A stretch of 37,045 nucleotides of DNA, from the NCBI GenBank assembly GCA_964367715.1, contig CAYIYO010000017.1, positions 1 through 37,045 on the forward strand, read 5' to 3'. This document shows positions 7,845-16,506 of the stretch, piece after piece. This DNA is from CAYIYO01 sp964367715. Its GTDB lineage: Bacteria > Chlamydiota > Chlamydiia > Chlamydiales > Criblamydiaceae. Position numbers and translations under genes: made by a program. A model generated the notes under the pieces. It was not told the origin of the DNA. It saw only the letters and a program-made list of their open reading frames with translations, and made no database searches. Every line of letters begins with the position of its first letter. The first letter of the stretch is position 1.

Positions 7845-8834
7845 CTATAAATGCAAATGGTACTTCTCTGGAAAAGGCCCTGACAAGTAAGCCCCTAAAA
7901 GATCCAGTATCTCCTTACGCACATCCCCTCGAAAAAATCCGTAGCGCTGCCGCAGATACGCTTCCTTCAAAAATGAATGCGTTCTCAATCCAATAAACAA
8001 CTCTAAAATATTTTTATTTTCATCGCTCAACACATTTTCGTACCGTTTGAAAAAAACAAAAGCAGTGATGGTCTTAGAATAATTACGTCGATTCAAGCCG
8101 AGTGCCGTTTTAGGATTGCGAAGCATCTCCTTCAAGTCATGAAAGAAACGATGCTCATACGCCCCAATAATGTTATTTCCATGTTGTCGGTAATATAATG
8201 TCGGCTGATTCAAATAGATAATTTTTCCAAATGCCGCCGCAACCAAAGAGATCCAATAATCATGCATATCTGCTTCAGAAGGGATAGGAAAACTTAAATC
8301 GACCAATGTACGATTCATCATAATCGTACAGCCCAAGGCAATATTTTGCATGAGCATCTGCGGCAATTTTGTACGATGTGGACCTATTTTTGAGTAATTA
8401 GAAAACGAGTTGGCCACTACTTTTTTTTCTTTGTCGAGAACGGTCGCATCGGTATGGACAAGCAGGGGAGTCTGCACTCCATATTCTGTCTCGGCCTCTT
8501 GCATCTTTTTCAAAGTTTTTTCAACTTTGTCGGGAAACCAACTATCATCCTGATCAGCAAACATCACATACGGAGCATCCGCTTTCTCTGCAATACGAGA
8601 AAAATTAAGCGAAACACCAACATTTTCTGGAAAAAAAACAGGAAAAATACGATCCGGATAACGCGCAGCATATTCAGAAAGGATCCTTCCTGTGCCATCA
8701 AAGGACTCGTCATCTCCAATGATTAAGCGAATATTGGAATAGCTTTGATTTAAGATGCTCTCAATCTGTTCGGCAACAAAGCGTTCTCCATTAAAGGTAG
8801 CGAGCAAGATATCAACACAAGGACGATCATTCAT
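7845..8834 (-). CDS. Family 2 glycosyltransferase
   Basis: This 329-residue GT-A glycosyltransferase transfers sugars from nucleotide donors. The N-terminal fold begins VDILLATFNGERFVAEQIES, the standard family 2 opening. It continues with IIGDDESFDGT and the metal-binding segment MFADQDDSW near residue 93. The later segment DMHDYWISLVAAAFG...YYRQHGNN resembles rhamnosyltransferase-type members that build O-antigen or other surface glycans. No membrane segment is seen, so it should act at the cytoplasmic face. It follows glyQS on the same strand with a 74-base gap holding a strong hairpin that includes the first base of its start codon. The acceptor is unknown. Confidence 0.92.
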   Translation of the reverse strand: MNDRPCVDILLATFNGERFVAEQIESILNQSYSNIRLIIGDDESFDGTGRILSEYAARYPDRIFPVFFPENVGVSLNFSRIAEKADAPYVMFADQDDSWFPDKVEKTLKKMQEAETEYGVQTPLLVHTDATVLDKEKKVVANSFSNYSKIGPHRTKLPQMLMQNIALGCTIMMNRTLVDLSFPIPSEADMHDYWISLVAAAFGKIIYLNQPTLYYRQHGNNIIGAYEHRFFHDLKEMLRNPKTALGLNRRNYSKTITAFVFFKRYENVLSDENKNILELFIGLRTHSFLKEAYLRQRYGFFRGDVRKEILDLLGAYLSGPFPEKYHLHL

Positions 8835-8879
8835 TTCATATACTCACGATTAATTTAGTATAATCGCGAATATATGAAA
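8834..8879 (-). promoter_or_regulatory. Hairpin covering the glycosyltransferase start region
   Basis: Arms 8834-8852 and 8861-8879 pair over 19 positions with two mismatches (both allow G-U pairing in RNA) and enclose an 8-base loop. On the minus strand the 3' arm contains the only Shine-Dalgarno-like stretch (GUGAG) and ends on the A of the start codon. The hairpin could mask translation initiation. No U-run follows, so it is not a standard terminator for glyQS. Confidence 0.65.
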
Positions 8880-8908
8880 TAAAATTTTTATTTACACGAG
8901 GAGTTTTC

Positions 8909-11900
8909 TTACCCTTGGATTTTACTGAAATCCAACAGTTTCGAAAATCGTTCAAATACACGAGACAACAATGCAATACGATTGTCGCGGACAGACGGCT
9001 CTTCGGCCAAAATCTTCACCTCATCAAAAAGGCGCGCTAAGGCAGGCTGCATCTCAGCAATATTTGCATACGCTCCATCATAGTTATATGCAGTCAACGC
9101 CTCATCAAAAGGGCGCTGGGACTGCATCAATACTTCATGCAACGCAATCTCCGCCTTTTCCTGAAGGAGGAGGTCACTAAATGCCACAGATTTTTGGTTG
9201 GTAAGCTGTCCCTTCGCACGCTTATACACTTCATACAACAAAGGAAACTTCTTGTCGGACGAACGGAAATGGTGCAGCGCTCGCACTTTGCAATAGCTAT
9301 CATAGATATCGTTAAAACCGGAAGACAGGGATGCTTCAATCTCATCTTTATTGACCCCATAATCCAAAAAGACGGTTTTAATACGGTTTACAATAAACGC
9401 TTCAACTTCTTCAAGCACACTGTCCTTTCCTTTACGAATGCTTTCAGGAAAATTGACAAAGCATAATGCTAACGCTTCATGCAAAGGCAAGCGCAATCTA
9501 TTTTCGATCAATATTTTGATGATTGCCAAGGTCTGGCGTCGCAACGCATACGGATCACTAGAAGAAGAAGGCTTAAGATCCGCACAATAACATCCAATCA
9601 AATTATCAATCTTATCTGCTAAGCTTAAGATAATCCCTGTGTCATTCTCTGGAAGAGACGCATTCTCACCACGCGGCATCCACTGCTCTTCAATCGCAAC
9701 GGCAACATCATACGGCTCGTCCTGCGCTTCCGCATAGTACCGTCCCATCGTCCCTTGCAAATCAGGAAACTCATACACCATCTTCGACGCAAGGTCAGCC
9801 TTACTCAGTTGTGCCGCCCGTGTCACCAGTGCAGGAGTACTAATCTGCAGCATCTTCTGCAACACAGTCACATGCTTTTGCAAGCGCTCGACTTTGTCAA
9901 ATACAGTTCCTAACTCTTTCTGAAACGTAATCTGTTTGAGTTTTTCCACAAATTTTTCTAACGGTGTATTTAAATCGAGCTGATAAAGCGACACTCCATC
10001 GGCCAGACGAGGACTCAACGCGCGTTGATTTCCATCGCTAATAAATCCTGTCGACTTCATATCAGAAGTGATCAAAAACATGTTCTTCAACATGCCATCA
10101 TAACGCTCGACAGGAAAATACTTCTGATGCTCGACCATCTCTGAAATTAATACTTCTTTCGGCGCATGCAAAAAGTCGCTATCAAAAGTTCCAATCGCAA
10201 TCCGTGGCCACTCCACAAGATTCACCACCTGCGGCAACACTTTCTCCATCGCAATGGCTTTTCCCCCACACGTCAGCTCAACTTCATCAATCTGACTTAA
10301 AATCGCTTTCCGGCGCTCTTCGCGGTCCGCAAGGACTTTATGCTCGCGCAACATCGATAAATAATCCTGTGCCTTCACCAACGCAAATGCCCGTGGATGC
10401 AGCTGGCGGTGTCCATACGACTCACGTCCAGCGATAATATTTCCGACAGTAAACGGAATCACATGATCCCCAAATAAAGAAACAATCCAACGCAACGGCC
10501 GCGCATATGTAATATCAAGATCACTCCATCGCATCTTTTTAGGAAAATCCATTCCCAAAATTAACGCAGGCAATCTCTCTTTCAATAGCTCTGCTGTCGA
10601 GCATCCCGCACTTTCTACAAGAGCAAAAAGATAACGCGTCCCTTTCACTTCTTTAATGAAAAAGTGGGAATCACTTCCACTCTCGACGGCATCGAGAGAA
10701 ATGCTCTCTTTATTGACGGAGCGCAAAAATCCTGCCCCGGCAGGAGTAAGCGTGCCTTTGTCATCAAAGACGCTCGATAAAGGGGGGCCGCGGCGCTCTT
10801 CGGAGCGTCCCGCTTTCGCCATCGCCAATCCGCTGACATACGCAGTAATACGGCGCGGCGTCCCATACATTTCAATCTCGTCAAAAGCAATGCCTTCACT
10901 CTCCAATAATTTACGCACTCCTTTTTCAAGGTTTGCACACGCAATATTGACAAATGACGCGGGTAACTCTTCCGATCCAATCTCTAACACATAATCTTCC
11001 TTCATCTCTGGCGTCGCATCCAATAAAATCTGATCTAGTATCCCAGTAATAGGGACTAAATGTGTCTCTTCCTCCGCACTTTCAACTTTAAAGCGTCCGA
11101 GAAGGGGAAACCCCTGACTTTCACGGCTTTCGATATATGCCTTTGCAACTTCGCACGACAGCTCGCGAATGCGGCTAATGTACCCTGTACGCTCAGTCAC
11201 AGAAATCACGCCTCGAGCATCTAACATATTAAAGGCATGGGACGCCTTAATCACAAAATCATAGGCAGGAATAGGCAATTTCTTCTGAACTAACTGGCGC
11301 GCCTCTTTCTCAAAATCTTCAAAGTGACGGAACCACATCGCTGTCGTCGCCTCTTCAAAGTTATAATGGCTCCATTCTTTCTCGTTACGCTGATAGATAT
11401 CTCCATACTTCAAATGCTCGTTCCATTGAATATCATAGATACTATTCACATTCTGCAGATACATCGCCAAACGCTCAATGCCATAGGTCACCTCTCCGGT
11501 TATCGGCTTCAACGCAATCCCGGCCACACTTTGAAAATAGGTATACTGGGTCACTTCCATCCCATCCATCCACACTTCCCACCCCAATCCCCAAGCGCCC
11601 AGGGTCGGCGATTCCCAGTCATCATGGACGAAACGAATGTCATGCTCGCTAAGGTTAAACCCGATGGCCTCCAACGACTCAAGATAGAGCTCCTGCATAT
11701 TCAAAGGCGAAGGCTTCAAAATCACCTGAAACTGAAAGTAATGCTGTAAACGATTAGGATTCGTTCCAAAACGTCCATCTGTCGGGCGTCTGCACGGCTC
11801 GACATATGCCGCACGGTACGGTTCAGGTCCCAAACAACGCAAAAAAGTGGTGGGATTAAAAGTTCCGGCTCCCACCTCCAGGTCGTAACCCTGATTAATA

Positions 11901-11962
11901 ATGCAGCCCTGCTTTTCCCAAAAACGCGCTAACCGGTTGATAATTTCTTGAAAAGTAATCAT
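8909..11962 (-). CDS. glyQS: Glycyl-tRNA synthetase, fused alpha and beta subunits
   Basis: The enzyme charges tRNA-Gly. The start at 11962 gives MITFQEIINRLARFW, the usual opening of the alpha subunit, with AAAGGA seven bases upstream. A longer reading from 12028 adds 22 unrelated residues. Residues 1 to about 300 form the class II alpha catalytic chain (CLGPEPYRAAYVEPCRRPTD, then FQFQVILKPSP). A short linker leads to the beta chain from about residue 322 (DYVLEIGSEELPASF) with its tRNA-binding domains to residue 1017. Most bacteria encode alpha and beta separately; a single fused chain is typical of chlamydiae, so the fusion is expected here. It lies upstream of the glycosyltransferase with repeat H material behind its promoter region. 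Confidence 0.97.
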   Translation of the reverse strand: MITFQEIINRLARFWEKQGCIINQGYDLEVGAGTFNPTTFLRCLGPEPYRAAYVEPCRRPTDGRFGTNPNRLQHYFQFQVILKPSPLNMQELYLESLEAIGFNLSEHDIRFVHDDWESPTLGAWGLGWEVWMDGMEVTQYTYFQSVAGIALKPITGEVTYGIERLAMYLQNVNSIYDIQWNEHLKYGDIYQRNEKEWSHYNFEEATTAMWFRHFEDFEKEARQLVQKKLPIPAYDFVIKASHAFNMLDARGVISVTERTGYISRIRELSCEVAKAYIESRESQGFPLLGRFKVESAEEETHLVPITGILDQILLDATPEMKEDYVLEIGSEELPASFVNIACANLEKGVRKLLESEGIAFDEIEMYGTPRRITAYVSGLAMAKAGRSEERRGPPLSSVFDDKGTLTPAGAGFLRSVNKESISLDAVESGSDSHFFIKEVKGTRYLFALVESAGCSTAELLKERLPALILGMDFPKKMRWSDLDITYARPLRWIVSLFGDHVIPFTVGNIIAGRESYGHRQLHPRAFALVKAQDYLSMLREHKVLADREERRKAILSQIDEVELTCGGKAIAMEKVLPQVVNLVEWPRIAIGTFDSDFLHAPKEVLISEMVEHQKYFPVERYDGMLKNMFLITSDMKSTGFISDGNQRALSPRLADGVSLYQLDLNTPLEKFVEKLKQITFQKELGTVFDKVERLQKHVTVLQKMLQISTPALVTRAAQLSKADLASKMVYEFPDLQGTMGRYYAEAQDEPYDVAVAIEEQWMPRGENASLPENDTGIILSLADKIDNLIGCYCADLKPSSSSDPYALRRQTLAIIKILIENRLRLPLHEALALCFVNFPESIRKGKDSVLEEVEAFIVNRIKTVFLDYGVNKDEIEASLSSGFNDIYDSYCKVRALHHFRSSDKKFPLLYEVYKRAKGQLTNQKSVAFSDLLLQEKAEIALHEVLMQSQRPFDEALTAYNYDGAYANIAEMQPALARLFDEVKILAEEPSVRDNRIALLSRVFERFSKLLDFSKIQG

Positions 11963-12029
11963 GTTTTTATCCTTTATCATTTTGTGTGCCCATATCATAC
12001 ATGTTAAAGCCTTTTCCCTCAAGAACACC

Positions 12030-12059
12030 CCGATTGCAGTTTGATTTCACTTGTGTATA
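12030..12059 (+). repeat. Repeat H, partial copy
   Basis: The stretch CCGATT followed by TTGATTTCACTTGTGTATA matches the loop and right arm of the hairpin at 79-126. The left arm is missing, so no hairpin forms. ACAGAG-type repeats follow within 20 bases, as they also do near the copy at 79-126. Confidence 0.7.
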
Positions 12060-12257
12060 TAAAGAGGAAAATTACCACAGAGCCCCACAGAGAACACAGA
12101 GAAAGCAATAGCGACTTAATGGAAATTCTTTCTCGATAGTAAAAATTAGTGGTTCTCTCTTTGTTCTCTGTCTTAAAATTAAAAAATGTATTTTACTTTT
12201 TGTTTACCATCTTTTGTAACAAGGGAAGGGAAGCTGGGAAATGATGAATAAAATCTG

Positions 12258-12286
12258 TTGTATTTAATAGGGGTAGGGCGTATCCT
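12258..12286 (+). promoter_or_regulatory. rpmE: Possible rpmE promoter
   Basis: TTGTAT, 17 bases, then TATCCT, about 38 bases upstream of the rpmE start. The spacing fits a primary sigma factor promoter but the boxes are moderate matches. Confidence 0.35.
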
Positions 12287-12324
12287 TAGTGCCAGTTAAT
12301 TCATTCATTTCCTTGGAGTAAATT

Positions 12325-12660
12325 ATGAAAAAGGACACACATCCTAAATACCAACCCGTTTTATTTGTAGATTCTTCAACAGGACACAGTTTTGTGATCG
12401 GAACGACGCTACAACCAAAAGAAAAGGCTGTATTCGAAGGTAAAGAATACCCAGTATGCCACATTGCCGTTTCCTCTTCTTCACACCCTTTCTTTACTGG
12501 TAGCGACAGAAACGTCGATGCTGAAGGTCGTATCGAGAAGTTCAAAAACCGTTATATTGCAAAGAGCCAAGAGTTCAAAAATAACGAAGAACGCGAAAAA
12601 GAAAAAGAATTAGCAGAGGCCGAAGCGAAGAAAAAAGCACCTAAAAAGGGCGCGAAGTAA
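12325..12660 (+). CDS. rpmE: 50S ribosomal protein L31 type B
   Basis: MKKDTHPKYQPVLFVDSSTG and the following SSSSHPFFTG...GRIEKFKNRY are the signature of L31 without the zinc-binding cysteine set (type B; only one Cys is present). The product is 111 residues. The core is about 80 residues and the remaining tail is a charged Glu/Lys/Ala run, probably disordered or helical. GGAG sits six bases before the ATG. It opens the conserved chlamydial block that continues with prfA, although a 200-base gap with a stem-loop separates the two. Confidence 0.95.
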   Translation: MKKDTHPKYQPVLFVDSSTGHSFVIGTTLQPKEKAVFEGKEYPVCHIAVSSSSHPFFTGSDRNVDAEGRIEKFKNRYIAKSQEFKNNEEREKEKELAEAEAKKKAPKKGAK

Positions 12661-12673
12661 TCGCACGATCTCT

Positions 12674-12722
12674 CAATTGCCTCTATTCTTTTTCAGATTG
12701 AATACGAAAATGCAGGCAATTG
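12674..12722 (+). other. Inverted repeat between rpmE and prfA
   Basis: CAATTGCCT (12674-12682) and AGGCAATTG (12714-12722) are perfectly complementary and separated by 31 bases. No T-run follows the second arm. It could be a weak attenuating or mRNA-stabilising structure between the two genes. Confidence 0.4.
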
Positions 12723-12862
12723 TTCGTTGTGGTAGCACCTGAATGGCTTTAAGCAGTTTCAAAACTTCCTTAATGTCTACCAGTAAAAAGCTGCCGCAAC
12801 GAAAAATCTTTATCCCCCTCCCTAGGTGACCGTCCAAACACTCAAATTTGAAAATCGATCCT

Positions 12863-13930
12863 ATGAAAGCAAAAAAAGTCCTTCAGCTCTTAACTCGTCT
12901 ACAAGAAGTAGAAGGAACCATGGGAGAGCCAGGGATCCATGCCAATCAAGCCCAATACCGTGAACTCGCTCGCGAACACTCTTATCTTTCCGAAGTCAAG
13001 CACGTGTGGGATGAGATACAAAAATTTAAAAAAGAAATTTCTGACAACGAAGCATTAATCAAATCCGAGCAAGACTTTGAACTCATGGAAATGCTACGAG
13101 AAGATAGCGCACGCCACGAACAAGAGCTCGTCAGGCTAGAAGCAAAATTAGAAAATCTCCTCGTCCCTCCCGATCCTAATGACAACCGTAACACAATCTT
13201 AGAAATTCGCGCCGGCACCGGCGGGGAAGAAGCTGCCCTTTTCGTCGGCGACTGCGTCCGCATGTACAAAATGTTTGCAGATAAGATGGGATGGCGCTAC
13301 GAACAATTGTCCTGTTCTGAATCCGATATGGGCGGATACAGGGAATATGTGATGGTCCTTTCTGGATCCAACGTCTACCGTTTCCTAAAACACGAAGGTG
13401 GCACTCACCGCGTCCAGCGCGTCCCAAAAACCGAAGCCCAAGGGCGTGTTCATACTTCCGCGATCACAGTTGCTACTCTCATTGAACCCGACGAATTGGA
13501 CGATGTCGTCATTGACGAAAAAGAACTCCGTATCGACACCTTCCGTTCCTCCGGAGCAGGCGGTCAGCACGTCAACACCACCGATAGTGCCGTCCGTATC
13601 ACGCACATGCCCACAGGGATCGTCGCCGAATGCCAAGACGAGCGCAGTCAGCATAAAAACCGTGAAAAAGCGATGCGCGTTCTAAAAGCAAAAATTGCAG
13701 AAGGGGAGCGTCTTAAGCAAGAAGCGGAAATCGCAAGCACACGCGCCTCTCAAGTGGGATCCGGCGATCGCTCCGAACGCATCCGCACCTATAACTTCTC
13801 GCAAAATCGGGTCACCGACCATCGGATTGAAATGACAAAATATAATCTCGACCAAGTCATGGTCGGAGAACTGGAAGACTTTGTTACAGCCTTAGTCGCG
13901 CACTACCATCAAGAAAAAATCGACGCCTAA
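12863..13930 (+). CDS. prfA: Peptide chain release factor 1
   Basis: RF1 reads UAA and UAG and triggers peptide release. The codon-recognition segment RVPKTEAQGRVHTSA carries the PxT tripeptide (PKT at 188-190), which marks RF1 rather than RF2. The GGQ catalytic motif (GAGGQHVN) is at 233-235. I chose ATG 12863 (355 residues). An in-frame TTG at 12848 would add five residues and give 360, and neither has a convincing Shine-Dalgarno. The stop overlaps the prmC start by one base (TAATG). That fits their functional link, since PrmC methylates the GGQ glutamine. Confidence 0.96.
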   Translation: MKAKKVLQLLTRLQEVEGTMGEPGIHANQAQYRELAREHSYLSEVKHVWDEIQKFKKEISDNEALIKSEQDFELMEMLREDSARHEQELVRLEAKLENLLVPPDPNDNRNTILEIRAGTGGEEAALFVGDCVRMYKMFADKMGWRYEQLSCSESDMGGYREYVMVLSGSNVYRFLKHEGGTHRVQRVPKTEAQGRVHTSAITVATLIEPDELDDVVIDEKELRIDTFRSSGAGGQHVNTTDSAVRITHMPTGIVAECQDERSQHKNREKAMRVLKAKIAEGERLKQEAEIASTRASQVGSGDRSERIRTYNFSQNRVTDHRIEMTKYNLDQVMVGELEDFVTALVAHYHQEKIDA

Positions 13931-14778
13931 TGAAAACGATATTAGAAATCCTTGCTCTTTCAACAGATTATCTCCAAAAGAAAGGCATTCCTAATGCACG
14001 TCGTCAAGCAGAAGATCTTGTTGCGGACGCACTCGCCATCAAGCGGTTAGACCTCTATCTCCGCTTTGATCAACCTCTCTCAGTAGAAGAAATGGACCGT
14101 TGCCGCAGTTTCCTTCAGCGTCGCGGCACGCGCGAACCCCAGCAATATATTAATGGCTCGGTTGCTTTCCTTGACTGCATGATTAGCGTTAACCCTCACG
14201 TGCTCATCCCTCGACAAGAAACAGAAATCCTCGCAGACCGCATCGCAAAAACACTAGAAAAAGAAGACCTGGAGGGGAAAACCTTTCTCGACCTCTGCTG
14301 CGGCTCAGGCTGCATCGGCATCAGTCTTAAAAAACGCTTCCCTCAACTTTCTGTCATCCTCTCCGATATCTCCACAGATGCTCTCGCTGTCGCAAAAGAA
14401 AATGCAAAAAATAACGATGTAGAAGTTAACTTTCTTCAAGGCGATCTCCTCTCTCCTCTCGCCGAGAAAAAAGTCGATTACCTGGTCTGCAACCCCCCTT
14501 ATCTGACTACAAAAGAATTTCTTGAAGCAGAACCAGAAGTTCAACTATTCGAACCGCGCCACGCACTGGTGGGTGGGGACTCTGGACTCGAATTTTACGG
14601 ACGCTTAGCAAAAGAATTAAAAAAATATTTAATGGGTAGAGCTAAGGTGTGGTTAGAGCTGGGATCGACCCAGGGAGATGCTGTTAATAAAATTTTTGAG
14701 AATGAGAATTGGAACAAATTCTCCGTAGAGAAGGACTGGGCAGGGCATGATCGTTTCTTTTTCCTTGAAATTGAATGA
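13930..14778 (+). CDS. prmC: Release factor glutamine methyltransferase PrmC
   Basis: PrmC (HemK) uses S-adenosylmethionine to methylate the glutamine of the GGQ motif in release factors. The 282-residue length is normal. An N-terminal helical domain is followed by the AdoMet-binding motif DLCCGSGCIG at 121-130 and the substrate-binding NPPY at 188-191. It begins on the last base of the prfA stop, so the enzyme and its substrate are produced together. The PrfA-PrmC pairing is widespread and matches Chlamydia CT023-CT024. Confidence 0.96.
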   Translation: MKTILEILALSTDYLQKKGIPNARRQAEDLVADALAIKRLDLYLRFDQPLSVEEMDRCRSFLQRRGTREPQQYINGSVAFLDCMISVNPHVLIPRQETEILADRIAKTLEKEDLEGKTFLDLCCGSGCIGISLKKRFPQLSVILSDISTDALAVAKENAKNNDVEVNFLQGDLLSPLAEKKVDYLVCNPPYLTTKEFLEAEPEVQLFEPRHALVGGDSGLEFYGRLAKELKKYLMGRAKVWLELGSTQGDAVNKIFENENWNKFSVEKDWAGHDRFFFLEIE

Positions 14779-14833
14779 TTTTTTAAGTATTCTATAGCGA
14801 ATTGAATGTGTCGAGTACAACCTGGATGGAAAT

Positions 14834-16162
14834 ATGCTCGGATTTTTAAGCGAAAAAATGCAAGGTCTCTACTCAAAATTGGCCGGAAAACGCCAATTGA
14901 CAGAAGAGAATATTAGCGACGCCCTCACTGAAGTTCGGCTTGCTCTGCTAGAAGCAGACGTCAACTACACGGTCGTTAAAAACCTCATTAAACGCATTAA
15001 AGAAAAAGCCCTCGGCGGTGATGTGACAACATCTGTCACCCCAGGCCAACAGTTTATAAAACTCGTTCACGATGAACTAAAAGCATTGATGGGTGGCGAC
15101 GAAGCCTCTCTCGACCTTACAGGAAAACCCGCCGTCCTAATGATGTGCGGCCTACAAGGCTCCGGAAAGACCACGCACACCGCAAAGCTAGCGAAGTATT
15201 TAAAACGAAAAGGGGAGTGCAAACGCCCTCTCCTCGCTGCCTGCGACCTACAACGTCCGGCCGCTGTAGAACAGTTAAAAACACTCGGTGCCCAATGCAG
15301 CATCGATGTCTTTTCCATTCCGGGAGAATCCAATCCGGTCACCGTTGCCAAAGCAGCGCTGGAAAAGGCAAAAAATGAACAGTACGACTTGCTCATCATC
15401 GACACCGCAGGACGTCTTCATATCGATGAAGAAATGATGCAACAACTCGAGCAAGTAAAAGCCGCTGTGAAGCCGCAAGAAATCCTCTTCGTCGCCAATG
15501 CGACAACAGGACAAGAAGCCGCTAACATCGCAACAGAATTTAATAAGCGCGTCGAAATCACCGGAACGATTTTGACAATGCTCGACGGAAATACCCGCGG
15601 CGGCGCCGCCATCTCCATTCGAGAAATCACAGGGAAACCTCTGAAGTTCGAAGGGATAGGCGAAAAGCTGGATGACCTACAAGTGTTTAATCCAGGATCG
15701 ATGGCTGACCGTGTCTTAGGCATGGGCGACACCATCAACCTGGTAAAGAAAGCACAAGAACATATCAGTGAAGACGAAGCAAAAGATCTCGAAAAAAAGA
15801 TCAAAGATGCCACCTTCACTTACGAAGATTATCTGAAACAAATTCAGATGGTGAAAAAGATGGGCTCGTTGAAAGGGCTGCTCAGTATGATGCCTGGATT
15901 CAGTAGCATGGGCGCCCTGAACATCGACGAAAAAGAGTTTCTTAAGGTGGAAGCGATCATCCATTCGATGACACCTGGAGAACGCACAGGAAAGCATGAG
16001 CTGTCTGTCCCAAGGCGTAAACGCGTTGCAAAGGGAAGCGGCACTTCGCTGGATGATGTAAACCGACTGGAGAAATCATTTAAACAGTCGAAAAAGTTTT
16101 TTAAAAATATGCCGAACATGAAACAGTTAGAAAAGATGATGGGAGGATCCCTATGGGGTTAA
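14834..16162 (+). CDS. ffh: Signal recognition particle GTPase Ffh
   Basis: Ffh binds signal peptides and 4.5S RNA and targets ribosomes to FtsY at the inner membrane. The N-terminal four-helix bundle leads to the G domain: GLQGSGKTT at 106-114, DLQRPAA near 136, and DTAGRL at 189-194. The G4 position reads TMLD (247-250), where most SRP GTPases have TKxD. The M domain follows, with GSLKGLLSMMPG and a basic AKGSGTS segment, and is somewhat less methionine-rich at its end than usual. The 442-residue length is standard. The last ten bases overlap rpsP. Confidence 0.96.
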   Translation: MLGFLSEKMQGLYSKLAGKRQLTEENISDALTEVRLALLEADVNYTVVKNLIKRIKEKALGGDVTTSVTPGQQFIKLVHDELKALMGGDEASLDLTGKPAVLMMCGLQGSGKTTHTAKLAKYLKRKGECKRPLLAACDLQRPAAVEQLKTLGAQCSIDVFSIPGESNPVTVAKAALEKAKNEQYDLLIIDTAGRLHIDEEMMQQLEQVKAAVKPQEILFVANATTGQEAANIATEFNKRVEITGTILTMLDGNTRGGAAISIREITGKPLKFEGIGEKLDDLQVFNPGSMADRVLGMGDTINLVKKAQEHISEDEAKDLEKKIKDATFTYEDYLKQIQMVKKMGSLKGLLSMMPGFSSMGALNIDEKEFLKVEAIIHSMTPGERTGKHELSVPRRKRVAKGSGTSLDDVNRLEKSFKQSKKFFKNMPNMKQLEKMMGGSLWG

Positions 16163-16488
16163 AGATTCGCATGCGTCAACAAGGACGTCATAACCACGCA
16201 ACATACCGCGTTGTCGTTACCGATGCCCGCACAAAACGCGATGGTAAATACGTGGAAGCTCTTGGATGGTACAATCCAATGGCAACTCAAGAAGATATGC
16301 TCGTCCTTCTTAAGGCCGACAGAATCCAACACTGGCTAGATTTAGGCGCAGAGCCATCCGAAAGGGTGTGTAACCTGCTCGCGAAAGTTGCTCCTGATGT
16401 GATGCGTAAATACACACAAAAGGCAGTCCTCCTACGCGCAAAAATGGCAGAGAAGAGAAAAGCACGCAATAAAGCCGCTGCAAAATAA
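16153..16488 (+). CDS. rpsP: 30S ribosomal protein S16
   Basis: The sequence opens GLKIRMRQQGRHNHATYRVVV and contains GWYNPMATQEDM, both diagnostic of S16. At 111 residues it is longer than the roughly 80-residue form of many bacteria, with a basic C-terminal tail. GGAGG lies six bases before the ATG, inside the ffh coding end. The two genes overlap by ten bases, so translation is likely coupled. The order ffh-rpsP-trmD-rplS is widely conserved. Confidence 0.97.
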   Translation: MGLKIRMRQQGRHNHATYRVVVTDARTKRDGKYVEALGWYNPMATQEDMLVLLKADRIQHWLDLGAEPSERVCNLLAKVAPDVMRKYTQKAVLLRAKMAEKRKARNKAAAK

Positions 16489-16506
16489 GCAGAGCTTTAG
16501 GTAAAT

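Larger units (their letters stand above)
11963..12324. other. Intergenic region glyQS-rpmE (divergent)
   Basis: About 360 bases between two divergently transcribed genes. It holds a half copy of repeat H (12030-12059), ACAGAG-type short repeats (12075-12103), a further GTTCTCT-rich stretch (12152-12173) and a possible rpmE promoter (12258-12286). I see no gene in it. Confidence 0.7.

Noticed and set aside
8834..8879. Hairpin as terminator of glyQS
   Set aside because: No T-run follows on the minus strand; its position at the downstream start codon better fits a translation-related role.
11963..12028. 22-residue N-terminal extension of glyQS
   Set aside because: The alpha-subunit opening MITFQEI and the AAAGGA site both place the start at 11962.
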